From Nitrospira defluvii (GTDB taxonomy: Bacteria > Nitrospirota > Nitrospiria > Nitrospirales > Nitrospiraceae): a stretch of DNA of 42,396 nucleotides. Position 1 is the stretch's first letter. The number at the start of each line of letters is the position of its first letter. Under the pieces are notes generated by a model. The model did not search any database, was not told where the DNA came from, and saw only the letters and a list, made by a program, of their open reading frames with translations. The translations under genes were made by a program, and so were the position numbers. The stretch lies in the NCBI GenBank assembly GCA_011525625.1, contig WYAX01000018.1:1-42396 (forward strand), in the 5' to 3' direction. This document shows positions 1-8,342 of this stretch, in pieces.

Positions 1-438
1 AGTGGCGTGCTCGCTTTTGTGAAATTCAGGATCAAAAATTCCGGAGCAAAACCTCGTAGGATCGTCTTCTGTGGCCATGAATGGTCCGGTAAATCTTTCA
101 GGAAGCAATAGTTGCCCTCCCTCCAGCACTAGACCGACCTGAAATGGATCGAAAACGAACTCCTTAACCTCGGGGTTAAGATGGACGCCTATCCAAAATG
201 GAGAACCACCAGTGTGCTCCCAAATGGGAATAAAAGGGACCACAGGTCCGATCAAACCGAATGAATCATCATTGTGAGCAACTACACGAATCGCTATTCC
301 TGACAGATTTAGAACGGGATATTCTTTTCCATCATCATCTTCGCTACCTCCAACAAAAGTTGGCCAGCTGTATGTGCCATGGCCAATCGCAACACAGCCT
401 CCAATGTTCAAAAGACTGCCTATCATCAAAAGGATCAA
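1..438 (-). CDS. Unrecognised lipoprotein-like gene, 3' end cut by window edge
   Basis: An open minus-strand frame of 146 codons runs off the left edge without a stop. The N-terminus is hydrophobic and followed by an Ile-Gly-Gly-Cys lipobox-like site, so the product is probably an outer- or inner-membrane lipoprotein. I chose the TTG at 438 because GAAGG lies five bases upstream; an in-frame ATG at 426 would leave too short a signal peptide, so the start is uncertain. The visible mature part is acidic near its start (a Glu-Asp-Asp-Asp run) and later rich in Pro, Phe and Gly. I recognise no family. It lies about 40 bases downstream of the YceK-like gene on the same strand and may be co-transcribed. 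Base composition is clearly more AT-rich than the core to the right, consistent with acquired DNA. Confidence 0.55.
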   Translation of the reverse strand, partial: MILLMIGSLLNIGGCVAIGHGTYSWPTFVGGSEDDDGKEYPVLNLSGIAIRVVAHNDDSFGLIGPVVPFIPIWEHTGGSPFWIGVHLNPEVKEFVFDPFQVGLVLEGGQLLLPERFTGPFMATEDDPTRFCSGIFDPEFHKSEHAT

Positions 439-478
439 AAAGGCCTTCGAGCAAACCCTCGCATATATATTCTTGCAA

Positions 479-847
479 TCAATATCGTCCATCTGGCTTC
501 TCTGGATTAAGATATGTATCTGTGCCTTGGGACGTATGATTTATTTCTTTGTCAGGACAGAGGTTGCCGTATCGGAATTGTCTGTAGATTGTGTAGGGCA
601 ACAGTATCGTATCTGCAGCAATACTGAAAGGAGCGTCAAAGACTACTAATCCCTTGTCTTGATAATTGCCTCGCAAAAAACGGATATCATTCGCAAACCC
701 TGAATATACGCGCGGGATTGCATAGGCCTCATCACACTGGAATTTATCTAACCTTAAGTCTCCCCCGAGGGTTGCAAGAGTGCTGCACCCGGCAGATTCC
801 AAGAGAGCACCGCAGAGTACCAGTAATGACAAGGTGAATAGTCGCAT
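479..847 (-). CDS. YceK/YidQ-type (DUF1375) lipoprotein
   Basis: Predicted small lipoprotein: a basic start and hydrophobic stretch precede a Gly-Cys-Ser lipobox. The mature part carries the family-like pattern Pro-Arg-Val-Tyr-Ser-Gly, then a Phe-Asp-Ala-Pro-Phe-Ser segment and an Asp-Thr-Ile-Leu-Leu-Pro-Tyr-Thr motif, as I know from YceK/YidQ proteins. The function of that family is not firmly established. The start at 847 (122 residues) gives a normal signal peptide, with GGAG ten bases upstream. An upstream ATG at 892 would add 15 residues ahead of the signal peptide; it has a GGGAGG sequence, but this lies inside a 14-bp palindrome. The gene is followed on the same strand by another lipoprotein-like gene. 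Its lower GC and its position beside an integrative element suggest cargo. Confidence 0.75.
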   Translation of the reverse strand: MRLFTLSLLVLCGALLESAGCSTLATLGGDLRLDKFQCDEAYAIPRVYSGFANDIRFLRGNYQDKGLVVFDAPFSIAADTILLPYTIYRQFRYGNLCPDKEINHTSQGTDTYLNPEKPDGRY

Positions 848-892
848 GCGTGGTTTTCTCCGATAATCTGGAACTGGTTTCGTAGCAGTCAT

Positions 893-906
893 GGAGGCTA
901 GCCTCC
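893..906. repeat. 14-bp perfect palindrome GGAGGCTAGCCTCC
   Basis: Perfect palindrome directly upstream of the alternative ATG (892) of the YceK-like gene. It contains that start's only Shine-Dalgarno-like sequence, so it could be an operator or could hide the ribosome site in RNA. A role is inference only. Confidence 0.45.
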
Positions 907-983
907 CTGATCACTTCCCTTGAGCATCCCCTTGGCTCTGATCCTATCCCAGAACGCGGGGAATGCCTTCCAAAATGTTTTTC

Positions 984-1091
984 GCGCACCGGTCAAAAGT
1001 GCGCCGATTTTGTTTCGCTCCCTGTCCCGCCTGCGAACGATGCGCACAATTGCCGCTCTGAGCGCACGAAAGCGCACATAAGCATGCTTAT
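984..1091. repeat. GCGCAC repeat cluster ending in a 14-bp palindrome (iteron-like)
   Basis: GCGCAC occurs at 984, 1042, 1062 and 1072 on the plus strand and inverted (GTGCGC) at 999. The last three are spaced 20 and 10 bp, that is whole helical turns. The cluster is closed by the perfect palindrome ATAAGCATGCTTAT at 1078-1091. It lies about 320 bp upstream of the rep reading frame, so binding sites for the replication protein or a regulator are plausible. No gene can be supported in 893-1407; this stretch holds repeats and hairpins only. Confidence 0.4.
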
Positions 1092-1125
1092 GCCTACTTC
1101 CCTTTCCCCATTGGCCGTTCGATAA

Positions 1126-1168
1126 TTTGTCCTCTATTTGTCCCCTCGTGACCCCTGCTGTCCCCTCG
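1126..1168. repeat. Direct repeats TTTGTCC and TGTCCCCTCG upstream of rep
   Basis: TTTGTCC occurs at 1126 and 1137, and TGTCCCCTCG at 1139 and again at 1159, exactly 20 bp apart. The repeats lie between the GCGCAC cluster and the hairpins in front of rep. They could be further protein-binding sites of the element's origin or control region. Confidence 0.4.
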
Positions 1169-1298
1169 AGGGTTCTTTACTGCGTGGTGGCGTTTGCATA
1201 AGGTCGGAGTGTGCAACGGAACGGTCACAAGGATGCAATGACACCACCATTGGAGCCCTGTTCAGAGCAACACCATCGTCCGTGGCCGGGAGGCGAAG

Positions 1299-1339
1299 CC
1301 GGTCCGCGCCGCATGCCGATAGGCTGCGGGGCGGACCGG
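1299..1339. repeat. 41-nt near-perfect hairpin with GATA loop, candidate replication origin
   Basis: The outer arms CCGGTCCGC and GCGGACCGG pair perfectly over 9 bp. Inside them, after a G-G mismatch, CCGCA pairs with TGCGG, and then GCC pairs with GGC around a GATA loop with one bulged T. The structure is symmetric in DNA and RNA and sits 70 bp before the rep start. Rolling-circle plasmids and phages commonly carry the nick site in such a hairpin next to rep; assigning that role here is inference. Confidence 0.5.
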
Positions 1340-1343
1340 AATG

Positions 1344-1368
1344 GCCCCCGTCTTGGTAACACGGGGGC
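1344..1368. repeat. Second hairpin, GCCCCCGT/ACGGGGGC, upstream of rep
   Basis: An 8-bp perfect GC-rich stem with a 9-base loop begins four bases after the 41-nt hairpin. No T-run follows, so an ordinary intrinsic terminator is unlikely. It may belong to the same origin or to the rep leader. Confidence 0.45.
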
Positions 1369-1407
1369 GCTACCTACAGCGCTCCGTACAGGAGTTCGAT
1401 AGATTCC

Positions 1408-2417
1408 ATGGATTCTAGCTTCACCCTCACCATAGATTGGCTGGCGTTTACGGTCCTGGCCAGCAATCCTCAAGAGACCATGCGGGTATTGGGTGGCGAC
1501 TGGAGTAAGGCGAAAGGCGGCTTCCGAGGCTATCCCTTGTCCTGGATGAGAGCAGACGGTCTGCGCGGGGTCGGCAAACTGGGCACCAATGCCCCTCGTC
1601 GTCCGAATGAAATCCATGTGGATCTGTCGGGCGGCCTCGCGTCCGCCCTGACACTGTGGATCAGATCCGAACTCTGCTGCAATGGGTACATAAGCAGCAA
1701 GGGCACGTCACGCGCATTGATTGCGCGCTGGATGACCGAGCGGGCACGGTGCCGGTGGCGACCATCCGAGAAGCCGTCTCGGCAGGCCAATGCGTCACAA
1801 GGGCGGCTCAGGTCCGGCATATCGTCTCCAACCTGACGCATGGCACCGGAGCGACGACCGGTGAGACGATGTATTTCGGGAGTCCACAGAGTCAGACCTT
1901 GCTGCGCATTTACGACAAGCGCCTCGAACTCCAGAGCAAGGGACAGGAGAATTGGCAGGAGTATGGAGTCAGATGGGAACTGGAACTCAAGAAGGATCGG
2001 GCCGAACAGTGTGCCCGAGCATTGGCCACGTTAGACGAAGCCGATTGGAAGGAGTTGGTAGTCGGCTTACTGCGATCCTATGTGGACTTCCGGCAGATCC
2101 CGAAAGATGCCGAGGATGAAGAACGGTACCGGGCTCCAGTCTTGGAGTGGTACGCCCTCCTGACGGAGGGATTTCAGAAAGGGCGATTGGCCCAGGAGAA
2201 GCAGGTGCAGACCCTGCAGAATGTAAAACGATGGGTGAGTGACACCCTGACGCCGATGTTGGCGGTCATTTGTGCCACCCCTGGAGGGGAAGAATGGCTA
2301 CTACAGGAAATTGTCAGGGGCATTGCTCGGTGGAAAGACCGACACCGCAATTTGCTCAAGCAACCACCCAATCGGTTTCACCGGTCTGCCGGCGGTCACG
2401 CGGGCAGCCCATTCTAG
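1408..2417 (+). pseudogene. Rolling-circle replication initiation protein (Rep_trans type), frameshifted
   Basis: Two overlapping frames together make a replication initiation factor of the Rep_trans kind. The first (from 1408) holds Ile-Asp-Trp-Leu-Ala-Phe-Thr-Val near the start. The second (open from about 1650 to 2417) holds Arg-Ile-Asp-Cys-Ala-Leu-Asp-Asp, a Tyr-Phe-Gly-Ser segment, Arg-Ile-Tyr-Asp-Lys and Arg-Trp-Glu-Leu-Glu-Leu-Lys. Such proteins nick and rejoin the origin strand. One missing base near 1650-1655 explains the break: adding one base after ACAC restores Leu-Thr-Pro-Val-Asp-Gln across the junction. The first frame otherwise runs on with unrelated residues to 1836. The nearest strong purine-rich sequence, AGGAG, is 13 bases before the ATG. 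The gene precedes the HTH and integrase genes. A sequencing error is possible, but there is no homopolymer at the break. Confidence 0.75.
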
Positions 2418-2500
2418 GGGGACTGGGGGTGTCGGGAGACTCCCCCGGTGTATCTGCACATGCTCACCATCAAAGAGCTCTCGGCTTGGCTCAACATCAA
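2233..2500. repeat. 268-bp repeat, copy 1 (inverted copy at 42129-42396)
   Basis: The rep tail, the intergenic hairpin and the first HTH codons recur in inverted orientation at the right edge of the window. By hand alignment I count about 14 substitutions and two compensating 3-nt indels, roughly 95% identity. Similarity falls sharply after this point, in the HTH C-terminus and the integrase. Confidence 0.85.
2423..2448 (+). promoter_or_regulatory. Conserved GNRA-tetraloop hairpin between rep and the HTH gene
   Basis: The stem is CTGGGGG-T-GTC against GAC-T-CCCCCGG with one T-T mismatch and a GGGA loop. The same hairpin in the right-hand element (42181-42206) has loop GCAA and a C-G pair where this copy has T-G. 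Keeping the GNRA loop class while its bases change points to an RNA-level structure, possibly controlling HTH/integrase translation. The base of the stem is the first G of the HTH gene's GTG start. Confidence 0.55.
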
Positions 2501-2774
2501 GCCGTCTACCCTGTATCTCTGGGCCTCACAGGATAAGATTCCCTGCCGCCGTATTCATGGCCTGCTGAGATTTGAACCTGAGGCCATCCAGGCCTGGTTG
2601 AATGGCTTTGCTGCCACCTCCACTCACAGGCCTCCTTGCGTGCCCCGCCACAAAGTTGGTGACGTAGACCACCTGATTGTGGAGGCCAAACGTGCCATCT
2701 ATACTTCTCGCCACGGGGAAACCAGACCAACAGCGAGCCCTCTTGGAAAGGAGAACAACGATGGGGCTCGTTAA
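2448..2774 (+). CDS. Helix-turn-helix (MerR/excisionase-like) DNA-binding protein
   Basis: A 108-residue protein whose first half is a typical AlpA/excisionase-type winged HTH: Leu-Thr-Ile-Lys-Glu-Leu-Ser-Ala-Trp-Leu, then Thr-Leu-Tyr-Leu-Trp-Ala, Ile-Pro-Cys-Arg-Arg, and Arg-Phe-Glu-Pro-Glu-Ala-Ile-Gln-Ala-Trp-Leu. Proteins of this kind bend attachment-site DNA for excision or act as regulators. The C-terminal half is basic, with a Tyr-Thr-Ser-Arg-His-Gly-Glu-Thr motif that is also kept in the right-hand copy. The GTG at 2448 is used; an ATG four codons later (2460) is equally possible. The gene starts 30 bases after rep and overlaps the integrase start by 14 bases, as the right-hand copy does, so translation is probably coupled. 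Excisionase function is inferred. Confidence 0.75.
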   Translation: MYLHMLTIKELSAWLNIKPSTLYLWASQDKIPCRRIHGLLRFEPEAIQAWLNGFAATSTHRPPCVPRHKVGDVDHLIVEAKRAIYTSRHGETRPTASPLGKENNDGAR

Positions 2775-3882
2775 GCGAGGGAATATTTGGTGGATGAATA
2801 TTGTGTTTCAAGGGAAACGGATTCGCCGTTCGACAGGGTCATCGAATCGAGCCTTGGCTGACGCCATCATGGCGAAGGTGAAGGTGCAATTGATCGAGGG
2901 GCAGTATTTTGACCGGGCGGAGGAACAATCCCGGACCTTCGCGGAATTGATGGATCGTTTTGAGCGAGAACATCTCGTGAAATTGGCCAGCCGACAAACC
3001 GGACAAGCCTTCCTGAAGCGTTTCCGTGCCTTCTTCGGAGACCGGACGTTAGCGGAGATTACCCCCAAGCTGATCGTGGAGTATAAAAGTCGACGGTACG
3101 CCACTGGGGTGAAACCGGCCTCGATCAATCGGGAGCTGACCTGTCTCAGAAAGGCCTTCAACCTGGCGAAGCGGGAGTGGGAATGGTGCCGAGACAATCC
3201 CGTCAGTCGCGTGTCTCTCGAAAAAGGCGCGACGAAACGAGACCGGTGGCTGATGGAGGATGAAGAGGCGCGATTGCTCGATGCCTGTCCGTCCTGGTTA
3301 CGCGAGCTCGTGGTGTTCGCGCTGCATAGCGGGATGCGGTTGGGCGAGATCCTGTCACTGACCTGGAACGGCGTGGATCTGTTCCGAAGAACTGCGACCG
3401 TGTTTGAGTCGAAAAACGGGGAGCGTAGGACAGTGCCATTGAACCAGACGGTAATGGCGCTCCTGACGGAGAAGGCCAAAGTGCGGCACATCAAAACCGC
3501 ACTGGTCTTTCCGAGTCTTGTCGGGACACGGTTAGATCCCAACCATCTGCGACGGGCGTTGCGGCCTGCGATGGCCAAAGCAGGGATTGTGAACTGCCAT
3601 TTCCATGACCTCCGCCACACCTTTGCAACGCGGCTGGTCCAGGCGGGAGTGGATCTCTACAAGGTGCAACGGCTCCTCGGGCACAAGTCGCCGCTCATGA
3701 CGCAACGCTATGCGCATCATTACCCGGAAAGCCTGCGAGATGGAGTGGAGATTTTGGACCGACGGTCACACCGTGACACAAAAATGACCACAGTGTTGCG
3801 TGTATCGGAGAGTGCCGTCGTGCAAGTGGTTGAAAAAATGGTGGGCGATACAGGTATCGAACCTGTGGCCTCTTCCGTGTGA
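2761..3882 (+). CDS. Tyrosine recombinase (integrase) of the left element, ending inside tRNA-Val
   Basis: Site-specific integrase of 373 residues. An N-terminal arm-binding region opens with Val-Lys-Arg-Gly-Asn-Ile-Trp-Trp-Met and is followed by a SAM-like core-binding domain and the catalytic domain. Active-site residues are visible: Arg in His-Ser-Gly-Met-Arg-Leu-Gly-Glu, Lys in Glu-Ser-Lys-Asn-Gly, His-Asp-Leu-Arg-His, Leu-Leu-Gly-His-Lys and the Tyr of Gln-Arg-Tyr-Ala-His-His. The ATG at 2761 is preferred because AAAGGAG lies nine bases upstream; an upstream in-frame start at 2677 would overlap the HTH gene far more. Residues 360-373 are read from the antisense of tRNA-Val, as expected when an integrase sits beside its attachment site. 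The stop codon is in the anticodon arm, so the C-terminus depends on which DNA the element is joined to. Confidence 0.9.
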   Translation: MGLVKRGNIWWMNIVFQGKRIRRSTGSSNRALADAIMAKVKVQLIEGQYFDRAEEQSRTFAELMDRFEREHLVKLASRQTGQAFLKRFRAFFGDRTLAEITPKLIVEYKSRRYATGVKPASINRELTCLRKAFNLAKREWEWCRDNPVSRVSLEKGATKRDRWLMEDEEARLLDACPSWLRELVVFALHSGMRLGEILSLTWNGVDLFRRTATVFESKNGERRTVPLNQTVMALLTEKAKVRHIKTALVFPSLVGTRLDPNHLRRALRPAMAKAGIVNCHFHDLRHTFATRLVQAGVDLYKVQRLLGHKSPLMTQRYAHHYPESLRDGVEILDRRSHRDTKMTTVLRVSESAVVQVVEKMVGDTGIEPVASSV

Positions 3883-3913
3883 AGGAAGCGCTCTCCCACT
3901 GAGCTAATCGCCC
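3839..3913 (-). tRNA. tRNA-Val (anticodon CAC)
   Basis: A complete cloverleaf on the minus strand. The acceptor GGGCGAT pairs with ATCGCCC, a D arm with GCTCAGTGGGAGAGC follows, the anticodon stem CTTCC/GGAAG encloses the loop TTCACAC (anticodon CAC), the T arm ACAGG-TTCGATA-CCTGT is present, and the CCA is genome-encoded. It is the apparent insertion site of the left integrative element, whose integrase gene is antisense to the tRNA's 3' half. A promoter lies at 3925-3954. Confidence 0.97.
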
Positions 3914-3924
3914 ACACCGGTCGC

Positions 3925-3954
3925 AGTCTAGCACGGTCTATCGAAAGGGAGCAA
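3925..3954 (-). promoter_or_regulatory. Probable sigma-70 promoter of tRNA-Val
   Basis: On the minus strand TTGCTC is followed after 18 bases by TAGACT, and the tRNA begins 11 bases after the -10 box. The match is moderate, but position and spacing fit. Confidence 0.45.
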
Positions 3955-4052
3955 CAAACCCATGAGTAGCCCGTCCGGAAAATTGTACGGTCAGGGGCCT
4001 GTGTTGATGGAGGTCCGATGGTGTCGCTGATCGTGAAACACCCCTCCGTTTC

Positions 4053-4082
4053 TTGACATCCAGAAAAGGCGATTCCTACAAT
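4053..4082 (+). promoter_or_regulatory. Sigma-70 promoter of the trmFO-xerC-hslVU cluster
   Basis: A perfect -35 box TTGACA and the -10 box TACAAT (5 of 6) are separated by 18 bases. Transcription would start near 4089, about 30 bases before the trmFO ATG. Probably drives the whole plus-strand cluster to argB or beyond. Confidence 0.7.
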
Positions 4083-4117
4083 GGGCCTCCTTCCATTTTT
4101 TCAAAGGTTTCCCATTC

Positions 4118-5434
4118 ATGCGTGAAGACATCGTCATCATCGGCGGCGGTCTGGCCGGCTCGGAAGCGGCCTGGCAGGCGGCGAATCGCGGGGCGAAAGT
4201 GACGCTCTGCGAAATGCGTCCCAAGGAGATGACTAAGGCTCATAAAACCGGTGATTTGGCGGAATTGGTTTGTTCGAACTCGCTGGGCTCTGCCGATCCA
4301 CTGAATGCCCCGGGTATTCTGAAAACAGAAATGCGTCGCCTGAACTCGTTGGTGATTCGTGCCGCCGAGGAGGCGCGCGTGCCGGCCGGTTCGGCATTGG
4401 CGGTGGATCGCGAGATCTTCGCGCGTGCCATCACGCAGGCGCTGGAAGGACATCCCAATATTCGGATCATCCGCGAAGAGGTAACGGAAATCCCTGCGGA
4501 TGCGGTCACAATCATTGCGACCGGCCCGCTCACCTCGGAAAAGTTATCGAAGGCCATCAGCGAACTGACCCATGAGCGGCACCTCTATTTCTTTGACGCG
4601 ATCTCGCCCATTATCGACGCTGAATCCATCAATATGGACATCGTGTATCGCGCATCGCGGTACGGGAAAGGCGGCGCGGATTATTTGAATTGCCCGCTCG
4701 ACGAAACCGCGTACAATGCCCTGTACGATGCCATGATGGCGGCGGAAAAAGTGCAGCCAAAAGAGTTCGAGAAAGTGCCGTATTTCGAAAGCTGCATTCC
4801 CATCGAGGTCATGGCCGAACGGGGCCGGCAGACCATGCAGTTCGGGCCGCTCAAGCCGGTTGGGTTAGAAGATCCGAAAACCGGCAAGCGCCCCTATGCG
4901 GTCGTACAATTGCGAACCGAAAATGTCCACGGCACCTGCTACAACATGGTGGGCTTTCAGACGAAACTCACCTATCCGGAACAGCGGCGGGTGTTTCGTC
5001 TGATTCCCGGACTGGAGCAGGCTGAGTTTCTGCGTCTGGGCAGCTTGCACCGCAACACCTTCATCAATTCACCGCAATTGTTGCGGGAGACTCTGCAACT
5101 CAAGAGCCGCGGGACCGTGTTTTTTGCCGGCCAATTGGTGGGGGTCGAAGGGTATACCGAGTCTGCTGCCATGGGTGGGCTCGCAGGCATCAATGCCGCC
5201 CGAGGCTTAGCCGGGCATGCGCTGGTCACTCCCCCGCCCACCAGCGCGCACGGCTGCCTGATCGCGCATCTCACGAAGAGCGATCCGGCACATTTCCAGC
5301 CGATGAATACGAACTTCGGGTTATTTCCGCCTATCCCCGTCAAGACGCGCGACAAGGAGCAGAAGCGACGTCTCATCCAGCAACGAGCCGTTGAGGATTT
5401 TGACGCATGGATCGCGCAGTCCGGGCTTTCCTAG
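4118..5434 (+). CDS. trmFO: Methylenetetrahydrofolate-tRNA-(uracil-5-)-methyltransferase TrmFO
   Basis: Makes 5-methyluridine at position 54 of the tRNA T-loop, using methylenetetrahydrofolate as carbon donor and FAD as cofactor, in the cytoplasm. The 438-residue length is normal for the family. An FAD-binding dinucleotide fold opens the protein (Gly-Gly-Gly-Leu-Ala-Gly at 9-14), followed by the characteristic Cys-Glu-Met-Arg-Pro and Leu-Val-Cys-Ser-Asn-Ser segments; a second Gly-rich FAD segment with Gly-Gln-Leu-Val-Gly-Val-Glu-Gly-Tyr lies near the C-terminus. It is first in a cluster with xerC, hslV and hslU and overlaps xerC by 28 bases. The same order (gid/trmFO, codV, clpQ, clpY) is known from Bacillus subtilis. 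The ribosome site is weak (AAAGG), but the ATG gives the standard N-terminus. Confidence 0.96.
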   Translation: MREDIVIIGGGLAGSEAAWQAANRGAKVTLCEMRPKEMTKAHKTGDLAELVCSNSLGSADPLNAPGILKTEMRRLNSLVIRAAEEARVPAGSALAVDREIFARAITQALEGHPNIRIIREEVTEIPADAVTIIATGPLTSEKLSKAISELTHERHLYFFDAISPIIDAESINMDIVYRASRYGKGGADYLNCPLDETAYNALYDAMMAAEKVQPKEFEKVPYFESCIPIEVMAERGRQTMQFGPLKPVGLEDPKTGKRPYAVVQLRTENVHGTCYNMVGFQTKLTYPEQRRVFRLIPGLEQAEFLRLGSLHRNTFINSPQLLRETLQLKSRGTVFFAGQLVGVEGYTESAAMGGLAGINAARGLAGHALVTPPPTSAHGCLIAHLTKSDPAHFQPMNTNFGLFPPIPVKTRDKEQKRRLIQQRAVEDFDAWIAQSGLS

Positions 5435-6363
5435 ACGTTCTGCTGGTGCAGGACGGCGCCTCTCCCCAAACCATTCGTGCGTATGAATCCGACTTGGCGC
5501 AATTTTACGCCTTTGTCGGCGCGCGGGCACAACCTCAAGGTGGGGTGCCCCTCGAGTCGATCGATGCGACATTGATTCGTGAGTTTCTTGCTGCCCGGGA
5601 TCGTCAGAGGGACAAGAAGACGTCGTTGGCGAGAAAACTCGCCTGTCTGCGGAGTTTCTTTCGCTACCTGGTACAGGTCGGCATTCTGGAGGGGAATCCC
5701 GCCGAGGAGGTGCGCGCGCCGAAACTTCCGAAACCTCTTCCCCAAGTCCTGACGAAGGATGAGGCCGGGGCCCTGATGGAGTTTCCCGAGGGGCTGGAGC
5801 GCGAAACCTTGCGGGATCGTGCCATTCTCGAAACCCTCTATTCGACGGGCGCGCGTGTCAGCGAGTTGGTCGGGATGAATTGTGAGGATCTCGCTCGGAG
5901 CGAAGGCGTGGTGCGCGTTCGCGGCAAAGGTCGGAAGGAGCGCATCATTCCCATCAGCCGGCTCGCGCTTGACGCCATCGATGCGTACCATGCCCAGGTC
6001 GGCGCCACGCCTCGAACATCCTCCGGGCCGCCGTCGGATGCAGGTGCCGTGTTTCGCAATAATCGTGGGGGCCGGTTGACCGCCAGGACCGTCGCGCGCA
6101 TTGTGGCCAAGTATTCCCAGCATCTGGTCGGGGGGGCGATTCACCCGCACACATTACGACACTCCTTTGCCACACATCTCCTGGATGAAGGCGCCGATCT
6201 CCGTGCCATTCAAGAAATGTTGGGACATGTCTCGCTGAGTACCACTCAAAAGTACACGCACCTTGCGACAGACCAGTTACTCGCGTTATACGATCGCACC
6301 CATCCTCGTGCCGTCAATCCGGGGGAGGTGGGTGCGGTGGCCAAGCAGAAGAGGAGCCGATGA
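5407..6363 (+). CDS. xerC: Tyrosine recombinase XerC
   Basis: Chromosomal tyrosine recombinase that, with a XerD partner, resolves chromosome dimers at dif. It has 318 residues with a SAM-like core-binding domain (about 1-90) and a catalytic domain. All active-site residues are visible: Arg150 (Thr-Gly-Ala-Arg), Lys174 (Gly-Lys-Gly-Arg-Lys), His248 and Arg251 (His-Thr-Leu-Arg-His), His274 (Leu-Gly-His) and Tyr283. The ATG at 5407 lies inside the trmFO end, with TGAGGA nine bases upstream and a normal XerC N-terminus. The stop overlaps the hslV start in ATGA. Its place between trmFO and hslV matches Firmicute codV, so it is a housekeeping Xer rather than an element integrase, unlike the two integrases at the window ends. 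Confidence 0.95.
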   Translation: MDRAVRAFLDVLLVQDGASPQTIRAYESDLAQFYAFVGARAQPQGGVPLESIDATLIREFLAARDRQRDKKTSLARKLACLRSFFRYLVQVGILEGNPAEEVRAPKLPKPLPQVLTKDEAGALMEFPEGLERETLRDRAILETLYSTGARVSELVGMNCEDLARSEGVVRVRGKGRKERIIPISRLALDAIDAYHAQVGATPRTSSGPPSDAGAVFRNNRGGRLTARTVARIVAKYSQHLVGGAIHPHTLRHSFATHLLDEGADLRAIQEMLGHVSLSTTQKYTHLATDQLLALYDRTHPRAVNPGEVGAVAKQKRSR

Positions 6364-6896
6364 GGATTCGATCGACAACAGTGTTATGTGTCAGGCGGGG
6401 CGACCAGGTGACGATGGGATGTGACGGGCAGGTCACGGTCGGGACGACCGTGATGAAACACAATGCCAAGAAAATGCGGCGTATGCACGGCGACGCAGTG
6501 CTGTCAGGATTCGCCGGCGCGACGGCGGATGCATTCACCCTGTTCGAGAAATTTGAAGCCAAACTGGCTGAGTATCGGGGCAACCTCACCAGAGCCGCCG
6601 TTGAACTAGCCAAGGACTGGCGCACCGATCGGGTCTTGCGACGCCTGGAAGCCCTGTTGGCTGTGGCGGATCGCGATCATTCGTTCATTATTTCCGGCAC
6701 CGGCGATGTCGTCGAGCCCGAGGACGGCATTCTCGCGATCGGTTCGGGTGGGCCCTATGCGTTGGCTGCCGCCCGCGCGTTGCTGGGACATTCTGACTTG
6801 GCCGCCGAACAGATTGTTCGGGAGTCGCTCTTGATTGCCGGCGGGATCGACATTTATACCAACCAGCAGATTGTGCTCGAATCGCTGTCACGTTAG
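6360..6896 (+). CDS. hslV: ATP-dependent protease subunit HslV (ClpQ)
   Basis: Peptidase core of the HslVU proteasome-like protease, forming two stacked hexamers capped by HslU in the cytoplasm. The length (178 residues) is normal. By alignment with the known mature end, the nucleophile is Thr6 in Ser-Thr-Thr-Val-Leu-Cys, so residues 1-5 would be a short propeptide instead of the single Met usual in E. coli. Gly-Cys-Asp-Gly-Gln and a Val-Met-Lys-His-Asn-Ala-Lys-Lys segment match the family, as does the Gly-Ser-Gly-Gly-Pro-Tyr-Ala motif. It is translationally coupled to xerC by the ATGA overlap, and hslU follows after 12 bases. Confidence 0.96.
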   Translation: MRIRSTTVLCVRRGDQVTMGCDGQVTVGTTVMKHNAKKMRRMHGDAVLSGFAGATADAFTLFEKFEAKLAEYRGNLTRAAVELAKDWRTDRVLRRLEALLAVADRDHSFIISGTGDVVEPEDGILAIGSGGPYALAAARALLGHSDLAAEQIVRESLLIAGGIDIYTNQQIVLESLSR

Positions 6897-6908
6897 GATC
6901 GGCCTGCT

Positions 6909-8312
<1,404 letters not shown>

Positions 8313-8342
8313 GCCGGTCGCGGGTGGAGCGAGGAGTGACGC

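Larger units (their letters stand above)
984..3882 (+). mobile_element. Integrative element at tRNA-Val (rep-HTH-int), left limit unresolved
   Basis: Rep, an HTH protein and a tyrosine integrase point in one direction toward the 3' end of tRNA-Val, the usual layout of a tRNA-targeting integrative element with a plasmid- or phage-like replication gene. The tRNA end is well defined at 3839. I could not find a second copy of the tRNA 3' end in 1-1400, so the distal attachment site is probably outside the window, and the lipoprotein genes at 1-892 may be cargo. The start coordinate given only marks the first repeat cluster. Rep is frameshifted, so autonomous replication is doubtful. Confidence 0.7.

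Noticed and set aside
1..1400. Second copy of the tRNA-Val 3' end (distal attachment site)
   Set aside because: Only short matches such as TGGTGG-CG near 1184 were seen, far too short for a core site.
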